Below, one piece after another: positions 18,297-26,175 of a stretch of DNA of 64,000 bases. A model generated the notes under the pieces. The model saw nothing but the letters and a program-made list of their open reading frames with translations. It was not told the origin of the DNA and searched no databases. Position numbers and translations under genes: made by a program. Source of the stretch: Arthrobacter sp. Soil762 (GTDB lineage: Bacteria; Actinomycetota; Actinomycetes; Actinomycetales; Micrococcaceae). Location: contig NZ_LMSG01000019.1 in assembly GCF_001428335.1 (NCBI RefSeq), positions 62,075-126,074 on the forward strand, given 5' to 3'. Numbering within the stretch: position 1 is the first letter of the stretch; every line of letters begins with the position of its first letter.

Positions 18297-19034
18297 CTAC
18301 TTTGCAGTAGAAGTCCTTGGCCGCGGGCCGCTCCGCCGGTGCCGGACGCTGGCAACGGCGATCAACGCCAAGCCAAAGACAAAGCAAAGAACCGCGGTGT
18401 AGTTGATCAGGAACGTCGCTGCTCCCCAGCTGGGCGGATAGAAGGGAAACAGCAGCGTCAGCGCGATGGCCACCGATCCGGTGCCCAGCAGGAAGGCGGC
18501 GATGCGAACCAGGCTGGGCAGCGTGCTGCGGACTGCCCGCACCATGGCCGGCAGCAGGACCAGCGAAACGTACGCAGGGTAGGCGCGGCCTGCGGCACCG
18601 TAGTACTGGACCAGATCCCGGTCTTTGTCCTCCTTGCCTGCTACGGCAACCAATCCCGCGGAGGACCCCGCCGTGTCCATCATCAGGAACACAACCACCA
18701 CCATCAGCGAGGTCAGGCCCAGCACAGCCATTCCGATCCGTCCGGTCAGCAGCCGGTAGGCGTCGTCGGCCCCAAAGCCCCGGGTGACGCGGATGCCCAC
18801 GAAGAAAATAGCGGCGAAGATGACAAAGCGGAGAAGGAGGTTGGCCAGATTAACACTGCCGAGCGCCTGGTCGATGGCAAGGTACGGTGCCTGGATGCTG
18901 AGCAGGATGGCGAGCGTCATCAGCGCAAAGATGTAGAACAGTGTCCGGTTCCTCCCCCTCACGGCACTGGGAACCCGCGCGACGGCCACCAGGCCGCAGA
19001 CAGTCAGCGTGGACCACTGCAGGATTTCGATCAT
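18297..19034 (-). CDS. Multi-pass membrane protein paired with an HTH protein
   Basis: A 245-residue protein with about seven hydrophobic segments, beginning MIEILQWSTLTVCGLVAVAR, including LLLRFVIFAAIFFVGIRVTR and VALTLLFPFYPPSWGAATFL-like helices. The tail is basic (RHRRSGPRPRTSTAK). No catalytic motif stands out and I do not recognise a named family. Its ATG overlaps the stop of the upstream HTH gene by 4 bases, so the two are made together. Membrane proteins tied this tightly to a cytoplasmic HTH protein are often signal-sensing partners. This is inference only. Confidence 0.6.
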   Translation of the reverse strand: MIEILQWSTLTVCGLVAVARVPSAVRGRNRTLFYIFALMTLAILLSIQAPYLAIDQALGSVNLANLLLRFVIFAAIFFVGIRVTRGFGADDAYRLLTGRIGMAVLGLTSLMVVVVFLMMDTAGSSAGLVAVAGKEDKDRDLVQYYGAAGRAYPAYVSLVLLPAMVRAVRSTLPSLVRIAAFLLGTGSVAIALTLLFPFYPPSWGAATFLINYTAVLCFVFGLALIAVASVRHRRSGPRPRTSTAK

Positions 19035-19777
19035 CCCAGGTTCTCCCAGATCTTTTCGGTTTTCTCGTGGTCATGTTCCTGGCGGCGTAGTGCCCTGCCG
19101 AGAGTCTGAAGCCGGTCACCGGCCAAGGTGGTCAGCTCGCCGTCGGACAGGCTGTCCAGGGCGGCCTGCCGGGCTCCGGGAGGCCAGCCGGCCTCAGCCT
19201 CCGTGACCAGCCCGGTGGCCACGAGGCCGCTGGCCGGGGCGACGCCGGCGGCAAGGGAGGTGGCAACCGCCAGCTCCGGAGCCAGCCGGTTTGCTGTCAG
19301 TTGTGCCGAATAGTTCTGCGGCGCGATTCCGGTGGCTGCGGAGACCCGGTGCCTCAGTTCGCCGTCGTCGATGGCCTCCACCCAGTTCTTGACCGAGGTG
19401 GCGTGCGGGGCCGGCTCCAACACGGACGAACCGGCTGGCGCGGCCGCCGCCGGCTCAGCGCCCGGGTCCGCGGCGGAACGGGCCAAAACTGCCCGCAGGA
19501 GGTCCGGAGTGGAGATCTGGCTGACCAGTTCGGACCTGCTGGGCGGGCGCGTGTCCGTGAGCTGGCTGTAGGCGTCGAACGCCGCCAGCGCCGAAACGGG
19601 ATTGACGTTGTACGCCCGGCTGATGCTCACCACCGTAGTCTCTGCCACCTTGCCCCGGACAAGCTGCTGGGCAAGGGTGGTCCGCTTGATGCCGGAGACG
19701 CGGCAGATGTCGGACGTGCTCGTGTTGGGGGCGATGCCGTGCAGCCAGCGCTGGAACGCTTTGGCGGGAATTGGCAT
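19031..19777 (-). CDS. HTH DNA-binding protein
   Basis: A 248-residue protein. Residues 1-70 look like an XRE/lambda-repressor type helix-turn-helix: STSDICRVSGIKRTTLAQQL followed by AYNVNPVSALAAFDAYSQL. Residues 120-248 form an Ala-rich helical region (LRHRVSAATGIAPQNYSAQL) of unknown fold, with a charged C-terminus (RRQEHDHEKTEKIWENLG). It is translationally coupled to the membrane protein gene (4-base overlap). It could be a regulator controlled from the membrane. No target operator could be assigned. Confidence 0.6.
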   Translation of the reverse strand: MPIPAKAFQRWLHGIAPNTSTSDICRVSGIKRTTLAQQLVRGKVAETTVVSISRAYNVNPVSALAAFDAYSQLTDTRPPSRSELVSQISTPDLLRAVLARSAADPGAEPAAAAPAGSSVLEPAPHATSVKNWVEAIDDGELRHRVSAATGIAPQNYSAQLTANRLAPELAVATSLAAGVAPASGLVATGLVTEAEAGWPPGARQAALDSLSDGELTTLAGDRLQTLGRALRRQEHDHEKTEKIWENLG

Positions 19778-19839
19778 ATCGGCTCTCTGCTGAACGGATG
19801 ATTGCCCTTTGATTTTAGCCTGACCTTTCGGAGGGCAGT

Positions 19840-19921
19840 TTGGTGCGGCGTCCTGAGTCGACTATGCTTGATGGTCGAGCCCGTTGGTCCGTACACCCCC
19901 CAAGTCCGGACCAGCGGGCTC
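19840..19921 (+). promoter_or_regulatory. Promoter and 5' hairpin leader of the ABC-F gene
   Basis: TTGGTG (19840-19845) and TATGCT (19863-19868) are spaced 17 bases apart. The transcript would begin near 19875, exactly where a 15-bp stem starts: GAGCCCGTTGGTCCG (19877-19891) pairs with CGGACCAGCGGGCTC (19907-19921), with one G-U pair, followed by TTTAG. A second stem-loop (CCCCG/CGGGG) follows. About 110 bases then separate this terminator-like element from the ABC-F start. That layout is what attenuation leaders of ribosome-protection ABC-F genes look like. Confidence 0.5.
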
Positions 19922-20030
19922 TTTAGTGCCCCGGCACTTTTCGGGGCGGCACATTGCGGATTCACCGCCGCTTCGGGCCGATTCAGGCGGGCTCCTCCGG
20001 CCGGGCGGCGGCGAGAGGATGGACCAACCT

Positions 20031-21695
20031 ATGACTGCAACCCTTGTTGCCAAAGATCTTTCCGGCGGCCACGACCACCGGACGCTGTTCGACAAACTTT
20101 CCCTCACGGTGGCCCCCGGCGACGTGGTAGGCGTGGTGGGTGCCAACGGCGCCGGCAAGTCCACCCTGCTGCGCCTGCTGGCCGGCGTGGACCAGCCCAA
20201 GAGCGGCAGCGTCAGCCTCGCCCCCTCCGATGCCTTTGTGGGTTGGCTGCCGCAGGAACACGAGCGCGTGGCCGGAGAGACTGTGGCCGGCTACATCGCC
20301 CGCCGGACGGGCTGCGCCCAAGCCACCGTAGAGATGGAGTCCACCGCGGAGGCGTTGGGCTCCGGTGCGCCGGGAGCCGATGACGCCTACTCGCTGGCCT
20401 TCGACCGCTGGATGGCGTCAGGCGCGGCAGACCTCGACGAACGCATCCCGCCCGTCCTGGCGGACCTGGGCCTGGACACCGGCGCGGACGCTCCCATGAC
20501 CGGGCTCTCCGGCGGCCAGGCCGCCCGCGTGGCCCTCGCGGCGCTCCTGCTCAGCCGGTTCGACGTTGTGCTGCTGGACGAGCCCACCAACGACCTTGAC
20601 CTGGCCGGCCTGGCCAAACTGGAAGCGTTTGTGCAGGGACTGCGCGGCGGCGTGGTGCTGGTGTCCCATGACCGCGAGTTCCTGGCCCGCTGTGTGACCA
20701 CGATCGTGGAATTGGATCTGGCGCAGAATTCCGTGGCGGTCTACGACGGCGGCTATGAGGCCTTCCTGGAGGAGCGCGCGGTGGCGCGACGCCATGCGAG
20801 GGAAAAGTTCGAGGAGTTCGCGTCCACCAAGGCAGACCTGGTCTCCCGTGCCCGGACGCAGCGCGAGTGGAGCTCCCAGGGCGTGCGGAACGCCATGAAG
20901 AAAAGCCCGGACAATGACAAGATCCGCCGGGCCGCCAGCACCGAGTCATCGGAAAAGCAGGCCCAGAAGGTCCGGCAGATGGAATCCCGGATTGCCCGGC
21001 TGGACGTGGTGGAGGAGCCGCGGAAAGAATGGCAGCTGCAGTTCACCATTGGCCAGGCGCCCCGGTCCAGTGCGGTGGTGGCCACCTTGCGTGACGCCGT
21101 CGTGAAACAGGGAAGCTTCACGCTGGGCCCGGTGAACCTGCAGCTCAACGCGGGGGAGCGGATCGGCATCACCGGCCCCAACGGAGCCGGCAAATCGACG
21201 CTGCTGCGCCTGCTCCTGGGCGTGCAGGCGCCCGACGCCGGCAACGCCGCCATGGGTGCCTCGGTGGCCATCGGCGAAATTGACCAGGCCCGCGGACTGC
21301 TGGCCGGCCACCTCAACCTTGCCGACGCCGTCGAAGCCGTGCTCACCGACCTGACAGCGGCGGAGGTCCGCACCTTGCTGGCCAAGTTCGGGCTGAAGGC
21401 GGACCACACCACCCGCCCTGTGGATTCCCTGTCGCCGGGCGAACGCACCCGCGCCGCACTGGCGCTGCTGCAGGCCCGCGGGGTGAATCTGCTGGTCCTG
21501 GACGAACCCACCAACCACCTGGACCTGCCCGCCATCGAGCAGCTGGAAGAGGCGCTGGGAAGTTATGAGGGCGCTTTGCTGTTAGTAACCCATGACCGGA
21601 GGCTGCTCGAGAACGTGCGGCTGGATGTCCGGTGGAATGTGGACAACGGAACGGTAACTGAACTGATGGCAGACGCAACGGAGCAACAGCGATGA
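20031..21695 (+). CDS. ABC-F family ATPase (ribosome-associated)
   Basis: A 554-residue protein with two ABC domains in one chain and no membrane segments. Walker A motifs are GANGAGKST and GPNGAGKST; signatures are LSGGQAARVAL and LSPGERTRAAL; Walker B ends LDEPTNDLDL and LDEPTNHLDL. The charged linker between domains (about residues 245-345) is the ribosome-contacting P-site tip motif of ABC-F proteins. Members act as translation factors or give antibiotic resistance by ribosome protection. ATG 20031 is used; ATG 20019 lies directly on the GAGAGG ribosome site. It overlaps the next ABC exporter gene by 4 bases. Confidence 0.9.
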   Translation: MTATLVAKDLSGGHDHRTLFDKLSLTVAPGDVVGVVGANGAGKSTLLRLLAGVDQPKSGSVSLAPSDAFVGWLPQEHERVAGETVAGYIARRTGCAQATVEMESTAEALGSGAPGADDAYSLAFDRWMASGAADLDERIPPVLADLGLDTGADAPMTGLSGGQAARVALAALLLSRFDVVLLDEPTNDLDLAGLAKLEAFVQGLRGGVVLVSHDREFLARCVTTIVELDLAQNSVAVYDGGYEAFLEERAVARRHAREKFEEFASTKADLVSRARTQREWSSQGVRNAMKKSPDNDKIRRAASTESSEKQAQKVRQMESRIARLDVVEEPRKEWQLQFTIGQAPRSSAVVATLRDAVVKQGSFTLGPVNLQLNAGERIGITGPNGAGKSTLLRLLLGVQAPDAGNAAMGASVAIGEIDQARGLLAGHLNLADAVEAVLTDLTAAEVRTLLAKFGLKADHTTRPVDSLSPGERTRAALALLQARGVNLLVLDEPTNHLDLPAIEQLEEALGSYEGALLLVTHDRRLLENVRLDVRWNVDNGTVTELMADATEQQR

Positions 21696-23605
21696 GCATG
21701 GACGGCGTCGCCTGGCACTCCCTGTACAACATCTCCCGGGCCAAGAACGGCTCCCAGCCCTTCTCCAAGGCCACCCTGAAACGGGTCCTGGGCTTCGCCC
21801 GCCCGCACCGGACAAAGCTGATCGCGTTTGTGGCGCTGTCCATTGTGATGGCGTTCCTGGCCGTGGCCACGCCCGTGCTGGCCGGCCAGGTGGTTGATGC
21901 CATCGTGGCCAAGGCGGGTACAGACCAAGTGATCCGGCTGGCGCTGCTGATCGCCGTGGTGGCCGTTGCCGAAGCCGGCCTGGGACTGGTGAGCCGCTGG
22001 CTTTCGTCCAACATCGGCGAAGGCGTGATTGTGGACCTGCGCACCAGGGTCTTTGACCATGTGCAGAAGATGCCCATCGCATTCTTCACCCGCACCCGCA
22101 CCGGTGCCCTGGTCAGCCGCCTGAACAACGACGTCATCGGCGCGCAGTCCGCCTTCGCCGGAACGCTGTCCGGCGTGGTCAGCAACGTGGTGGCACTGAT
22201 CCTGACGCTGATCGTAATGCTCGGGACTTCCTGGCAGGTCACCGTGCTCGCCATGATCCTGCTGCCGATCTTCCTGATCCCCGCCCGCCGGATGGGCTCC
22301 AAGCTTGCGGACCTGCGGCGTGAGGCGGCAAACCACAACGCGGCCATGGGAACCCAGATGACCGAGCGCTTCTCCGCTCCGGGCGCCACGCTGGTGAAGC
22401 TTTTCGGCCGCCCGGACGAGGAATCCCGCGAGTTCGCTGTCCGGGCCGGCCGGGTCCGTGACATCGGCGTCCGCACGGCCATGCTGCAGTTCACCTTCGT
22501 CACCGCGCTGACGCTGGTATCCGCACTCGCCCTGGCCCTGGTCTACGGCCTGGGCGGCTGGCTGGCCATCGGCGGTCAGCTCGCCGCGGGCGACGTTGTG
22601 GTGCTGGCCCTGCTGCTGACCCGCCTGTACGCCCCGCTCACCGCCCTGTCCAACGCCCGCGTGGAAATCATGAGCGCGCTGGTCAGCTTCGAGCGGGTTT
22701 TCGAGATCCTGGACCTCAAGCCCCTGATCCAGCAAAAGCCCGACGCCGTGTCCATCCCGCCGGGAAACGTTTCGGTGGAGTTTGACGACGTTCGCTTCGC
22801 CTACCCCTCGGCGGACAAGGTCTCGCTGGCCTCGCTCGAGGAAGTGTCCACGCTGGACACCCGCGGCGGCGAAGAGGTGCTGCATGGCATCAGTTTCCGG
22901 GTGGAACCCGGGCAGACCGTCGCCCTGGTGGGTTCCTCCGGTGCCGGAAAGTCCACTATCGCGCAGCTGCTTTCCCGGCTGTACGACGTCGATTCCGGCG
23001 CCGTGCGGCTCGGCGGCACCCTGCCGGGCTCGGGGCTGGACGTCCGGGACGCCACGTTCGATTCCCTGCGGGACACACTGGGTATGGTCACCCAGGACGG
23101 GCACCTGTTCCACGAGTCGATCGCTTCCAACCTCCGGCTCGCCCGGCCGGACGCCACCGAGGAGGACATGTGGGACGCCATCCGGCAGGCCCGCCTGGAA
23201 ACCATGATCCGCTCCCTGCCTGACGGCCTGGACACCGTGGTGGGAGAGCGCGGCTACCGGCTCTCCGGCGGTGAACGCCAGCGCCTCACCATCGCCCGGC
23301 TGCTGATTTCCCAGCCCCGGGTTGTCATCCTCGACGAGGCCACCGCCGCGCTGGACTCCACCAACGAAGCCGCCGTGCAGGCGGCCCTGGGCGCCGCGCT
23401 CGAGGGGCGCACCGCCGTCGTGATTGCCCACCGGCTGTCCACCATCCGGGCCGCCGACGTCATCCTGGTGGTGGAGGACGGGCGGATCGTGGAACGCGGG
23501 AACCATACCGATCTGCTCGCGGCCGAAGGCCGGTACGCCGAGCTGTACCAGACGCAGTTCGCCGAAGCCACGGCCGTGGCAGCGGAAGCCGTTCCGGAGT
23601 ACTAG
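21692..23605 (+). CDS. ABC exporter half-transporter (membrane domain plus ATPase)
   Basis: A 637-residue type IV ABC exporter. Residues 35-340 have six transmembrane helices of the ABC_membrane fold (FFTRTRTGALVSRLNNDV is the typical coupling-helix region). Residues 360-620 are the nucleotide-binding domain, with Walker A GSSGAGKST, the Q-loop VTQDGHLFHESI, signature RLSGGERQRLTIARLL, and Walker B VVILDEATAALDS. An insertion of about 25 residues lies before the Walker A. The ATGA overlap with the ABC-F gene suggests a joint role, for example exporting a compound whose ribosomal action the ABC-F protein counters. Substrate unknown. Confidence 0.88.
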   Translation: MSMDGVAWHSLYNISRAKNGSQPFSKATLKRVLGFARPHRTKLIAFVALSIVMAFLAVATPVLAGQVVDAIVAKAGTDQVIRLALLIAVVAVAEAGLGLVSRWLSSNIGEGVIVDLRTRVFDHVQKMPIAFFTRTRTGALVSRLNNDVIGAQSAFAGTLSGVVSNVVALILTLIVMLGTSWQVTVLAMILLPIFLIPARRMGSKLADLRREAANHNAAMGTQMTERFSAPGATLVKLFGRPDEESREFAVRAGRVRDIGVRTAMLQFTFVTALTLVSALALALVYGLGGWLAIGGQLAAGDVVVLALLLTRLYAPLTALSNARVEIMSALVSFERVFEILDLKPLIQQKPDAVSIPPGNVSVEFDDVRFAYPSADKVSLASLEEVSTLDTRGGEEVLHGISFRVEPGQTVALVGSSGAGKSTIAQLLSRLYDVDSGAVRLGGTLPGSGLDVRDATFDSLRDTLGMVTQDGHLFHESIASNLRLARPDATEEDMWDAIRQARLETMIRSLPDGLDTVVGERGYRLSGGERQRLTIARLLISQPRVVILDEATAALDSTNEAAVQAALGAALEGRTAVVIAHRLSTIRAADVILVVEDGRIVERGNHTDLLAAEGRYAELYQTQFAEATAVAAEAVPEY

Positions 23606-23619
23606 CCCCATCGAGGGGT

Positions 23620-23660
23620 GAGATCCCAGCGCTAAGACCGCCCTATAGCGCCGGGATCTC
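23620..23660. terminator. Hairpin between convergent genes
   Basis: GAGATCCCAGCGCTA pairs with TAGCGCCGGGATCTC (one mismatch) across an 11-base loop. It lies between the ABC exporter (+) and the Nudix gene (-) and is a probable bidirectional terminator. Confidence 0.65.
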
Positions 23661-23665
23661 GCTCC

Positions 23666-24085
23666 TCAGCGGCGCAGGGTTGCCAGTTCGGGCAGGATGT
23701 GGTCCGTCAGGAGCGGGGCGAGGTCCGCTGGCAGCGGCGCGCCCCGGTCCAGCGCCGCCAGGTCCAGCCAGCGGATCTCGGCGATCTCGGCTGACGGGTG
23801 CGCGGTCCAGGTTCCGGGTGCGGTAAACACTGTGGCCTCGATGTCCGTGGCGGCCTCGTTGGCGGCGTCGGCGATCCAGACGCCCATCAGCTCCAGTTCG
23901 CGCGGATCCACCACGATCCCCACTTCCTCCTGAAGTTCCCGCGCAGCGGCGTGGACGGCGGATTCACCGGCCTCGGGCTTGCCTCCCGGGTGCATAAACA
24001 TGCTGGTGCCGCGCTTGCGGACGGTCAGGAGCCGGCCGGCCTCGTCGAAGACACAAACGGCGGAGACAACAATGCGGGCTTTCAC
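23666..24085 (-). CDS. Nudix hydrolase
   Basis: A 139-residue Nudix protein. The Nudix box is complete: GKPEAGESAVHAAARELQEE followed by VG, that is G-x5-E-x7-REL-x-EE-x-G. The start MKARIVVSAVCVFDEAGRLL leads into the fold. Substrates of the family are nucleoside diphosphates linked to another group; the PGGKPEAGES type is often involved in clearing oxidised nucleotides, but specificity cannot be read here. It lies 33 bases upstream of the DUF6314 stop region on the same strand, so the two may be co-transcribed. Confidence 0.88.
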   Translation of the reverse strand: MKARIVVSAVCVFDEAGRLLTVRKRGTSMFMHPGGKPEAGESAVHAAARELQEEVGIVVDPRELELMGVWIADAANEAATDIEATVFTAPGTWTAHPSAEIAEIRWLDLAALDRGAPLPADLAPLLTDHILPELATLRR

Positions 24086-24110
24086 GGTTCCGAGCCTAGC
24101 GTGTTCAGAC

Positions 24111-24138
24111 TTGCCGCTTCAGACTTGCCGCTTCAGGG
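24111..24138. repeat. 14-base tandem duplication at the DUF6314 stop
   Basis: On the minus strand TGAAGCGGCAAGTC occurs twice in direct tandem. The first copy is read as the last sense codons, and the stop TGA (24119-24121) is the first three bases of the second copy. Confidence 0.7.
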
Positions 24139-24595
24139 CGGACGTCAGCAGCAGGTCCTTGCGCGGGCCTGTCACATCCCACGTGTAACTGAACGTGTCA
24201 GGGCCTTCGTAGGTGTAGGCCACGCGGTACGTATCGGGATCGCACCAGTGCTGGTCCAGATTGGCCTCCGGACTGAAGCTCATCCGGTGGAAGGGCCGCC
24301 CGTCGGCAAAAAACACGTCCAGGGCGTCCGGCCGGTCGGCGGGTTTCAGGAGGTACTCGCGCGTGGCGGGGCCTGTGAAGGTGGGCCAGCGCATGGTGCC
24401 TTCCTCACGGAAGGCCAGGCCGCCGTCGTCCGCGGGGGAAAAACGTACGACGCCGGAAAAGGTTCCGTGGTTGCCGGTGGACCGGTCCAGCAGCTGCCGT
24501 TCGACGGCCCAGTTTCCCTCAACGGGCAAGTTCCCGGCCTGCGCGGGGCCGAGCAGGTAGGCGCGGAGGTCGAACTCCGGGGAAGGAAGATTCAA
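24119..24595 (-). CDS. DUF6314 family protein
   Basis: A 158-residue protein with the family pattern NWAVERQLLDRSTGNHGTF..GVVRF, FREEGTMRW, REYLLKP, and W..DPDTYRVAYTY near the end. This lipocalin-like beta fold has no assigned function. The only start in frame ahead of the conserved region is TTG 24595. It lies one base past the 3' end of the tRNA-Arg gene, with GAGGG of the tRNA acceptor stem as its only ribosome site. The message may therefore be released by tRNA processing and translated as a nearly leaderless RNA. A later start would remove conserved residues. Confidence 0.7.
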   Translation of the reverse strand: MNLPSPEFDLRAYLLGPAQAGNLPVEGNWAVERQLLDRSTGNHGTFSGVVRFSPADDGGLAFREEGTMRWPTFTGPATREYLLKPADRPDALDVFFADGRPFHRMSFSPEANLDQHWCDPDTYRVAYTYEGPDTFSYTWDVTGPRKDLLLTSALKRQV

Positions 24596-24596
24596 G

Positions 24597-24669
24597 TGCC
24601 CTCGATTGGAATCGAACCAACGACACCGGCTTTAGGAGAGCCGTGCTCTATCCACTGAGCTACGAGGGC
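24597..24669 (-). tRNA. tRNA-Arg (anticodon CCT)
   Basis: The minus strand from 24669 reads GCCCTCGTAGCTCAGTGGAT, then the anticodon stem-loop CGGCTCTCCTAAAGCCG with anticodon CCT, then GGTTCGATTCC (T arm). The acceptor 3' strand CGAGGGC pairs fully with the 5' GCCCTCG, with discriminator A. It is 73 bases long and CCA is not encoded. It decodes AGG. Confidence 0.96.
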
Positions 24670-24752
24670 GCGTGTCCGCTGTTCCGGCAGGGCCGGTCCG
24701 TCCGGACACGGATACAAGCATACAAGGTGGGAGGCCGTACTACGCTCTTGGC

Positions 24753-25520
24753 ATGAGATCAGCCCCGACGTCCACCCTCGCCGTGGCCTACCTCCCGGAC
24801 ACCGCCTCGACCCGCCAGTACATCGGTGCCTGGTCCGTCCTGAGTGTCCTGCAGTATTTTGTGGCGGAAGCGGCCGTGATCGGCGCCTGGGGCGGGCCCC
24901 AGCCCTACGACCGCCGGACCGGATACATCAGCGACCTCGGCGCGCTTCACTGCGGGATCTACGACGGACGCGATGTGTGTTCGCCGCTGCATTGGCTGAT
25001 GAACGCCTCGTTTGTGGTCCAGGGGCTGGGCATGCTGGTCGGTGCGCTGCTGCTGGGTTCGGGGCTGCTCTGTGTGGCGGCGAGGGCCGGCGCCCGGGTC
25101 CAGCCGGGGCGCCGCAAACCCTGGCAGGCGGCGGTCGCCGTGCGGGTCCTGACCGGTACTGCCGGTGCGGGGACCATGATCGTGGGCCTGGTGCCGGAGG
25201 ACGTCGGCTCCGGCTGGCACTTCGTCGGGGCCCTGATGTACTTCCTTGCCGGCGCGCTTGCGTTGCTGCTGCTGGGGGCGTTATGGCTGCGGCAGACTCC
25301 GCTGGGGTGGTTCGTGCTGGTGTGCGGGCTGGTGTCCCTCGCCGCGCTGGTCACAGGCGGACTGACAGGCCTGGATGTTCCGGAGCCGGGCACCCTGGAG
25401 CGGCTGATGGGTTATCCAGTCACCGTGGGCGTGGCGGCGGCGGGCCTGGTGATCGCCCAACGTGTGCACCGGCACCGCAAGGAACAGCGCGGCCGGGTTA
25501 CTGGGGCGGCGCGGGCCTAG
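24753..25520 (+). CDS. DUF998 family membrane protein
   Basis: A 255-residue protein with about six hydrophobic segments. The pattern YISDLGALHCGIYDGRDVCS followed by SPLHWLMNASFVVQGLGML is typical of DUF998 proteins (YISDLG..SPLHWLMN). Function unknown; the family is common in Actinobacteria and placed in the plasma membrane. ATG 24753 is chosen; the frame extends upstream into the tRNA promoter region. Its 3' end overlaps by 4 bases the 3' end of the convergent gene downstream. Confidence 0.85.
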   Translation: MRSAPTSTLAVAYLPDTASTRQYIGAWSVLSVLQYFVAEAAVIGAWGGPQPYDRRTGYISDLGALHCGIYDGRDVCSPLHWLMNASFVVQGLGMLVGALLLGSGLLCVAARAGARVQPGRRKPWQAAVAVRVLTGTAGAGTMIVGLVPEDVGSGWHFVGALMYFLAGALALLLLGALWLRQTPLGWFVLVCGLVSLAALVTGGLTGLDVPEPGTLERLMGYPVTVGVAAAGLVIAQRVHRHRKEQRGRVTGAARA

Positions 25521-26143
25521 CCGATTTTTGCGGGCCTTTTCCGCAGGAACACAGCCGCGGCCCCGGCCAGCAGGCTGAGGACGAACAGCACCCACCCGGC
25601 AACGGTGAGCCCGGACGCCAATGCGACCTGGCCGGCGTCGGCCGTTTCCGATCCCAGCGCGGCGTCGATGGCGACATTGCCCCACAACCGGACCACCACA
25701 AAGAGCAGCGGGAGGGCCCAGAGTGCCCAGCGGAGGGTCTTTTTGGCGACGTTGGTCCCGATCAGGAGCAGCCACGTGAAGCCGAAAATGAGCGGGAACA
25801 GGGTGCCGGCTGTCTTGTGGACGTAGTTGAGCTGGCCGCGGGCGTCGTTGTCCATGGCGGCGTTCAGTTGGCCGACGTAGCCGGCGTCAAAACCTCCCAC
25901 GAGCGAGTCGGGCATGGCCAGGCCGCCGGAGAGTTGGGTGAGCTGCTGGAGCGTGAGCAGGTGGACGTACCAGAACAGGAAAAGGCTGACCACGACGCCG
26001 GCGATGAGGATCAGGTTGGTGTTGCTCTGGGCCTTCTGCGGCGAACGGCTGGTGGAGGGGTTGATGACCGGCGGGAGGCTGTGCTGCGGAACAGCCGCCT
26101 TGGAGCCGTGCTTCTTGATCCGCTGCGCTGGGGTTTTGGCCAT
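25517..26143 (-). CDS. Membrane protein of unknown function
   Basis: A 208-residue protein with a basic, soluble head (MAKTPAQRIKKHGSKAAVPQ) and four hydrophobic segments (about 44-64, 117-136, 140-160, 178-200). An extracytoplasmic loop of about 50 residues lies between helices 1 and 2 (MPDSLVGGFDAGYVGQLN). No family recognised. It is divergent from the inositol-monophosphatase-like gene (32-base gap) and converges on the DUF998 gene. Confidence 0.65.
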   Translation of the reverse strand: MAKTPAQRIKKHGSKAAVPQHSLPPVINPSTSRSPQKAQSNTNLILIAGVVVSLFLFWYVHLLTLQQLTQLSGGLAMPDSLVGGFDAGYVGQLNAAMDNDARGQLNYVHKTAGTLFPLIFGFTWLLLIGTNVAKKTLRWALWALPLLFVVVRLWGNVAIDAALGSETADAGQVALASGLTVAGWVLFVLSLLAGAAAVFLRKRPAKIG

Positions 26144-26175
26144 GGCACCATTATCCCGCCACCTAAACTGGGTCC

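Noticed and set aside
21563..23611. A 682-codon open frame antisense to the ABC exporter, and similar long antisense frames at 39448-41277, 41458-43371, 4120-5364 and 15915-17222
   Set aside because: Their peptides are low-complexity, rich in Arg, Gly, His and Gln, with no family pattern. They arise because GC-rich codon use leaves few stops on the opposite strand of real genes.
24597..24669. tRNA-Arg as an integration site of a genomic island
   Set aside because: No integrase gene lies nearby, no direct repeat of the tRNA 3' end was seen, and flanking genes look like core chromosome.
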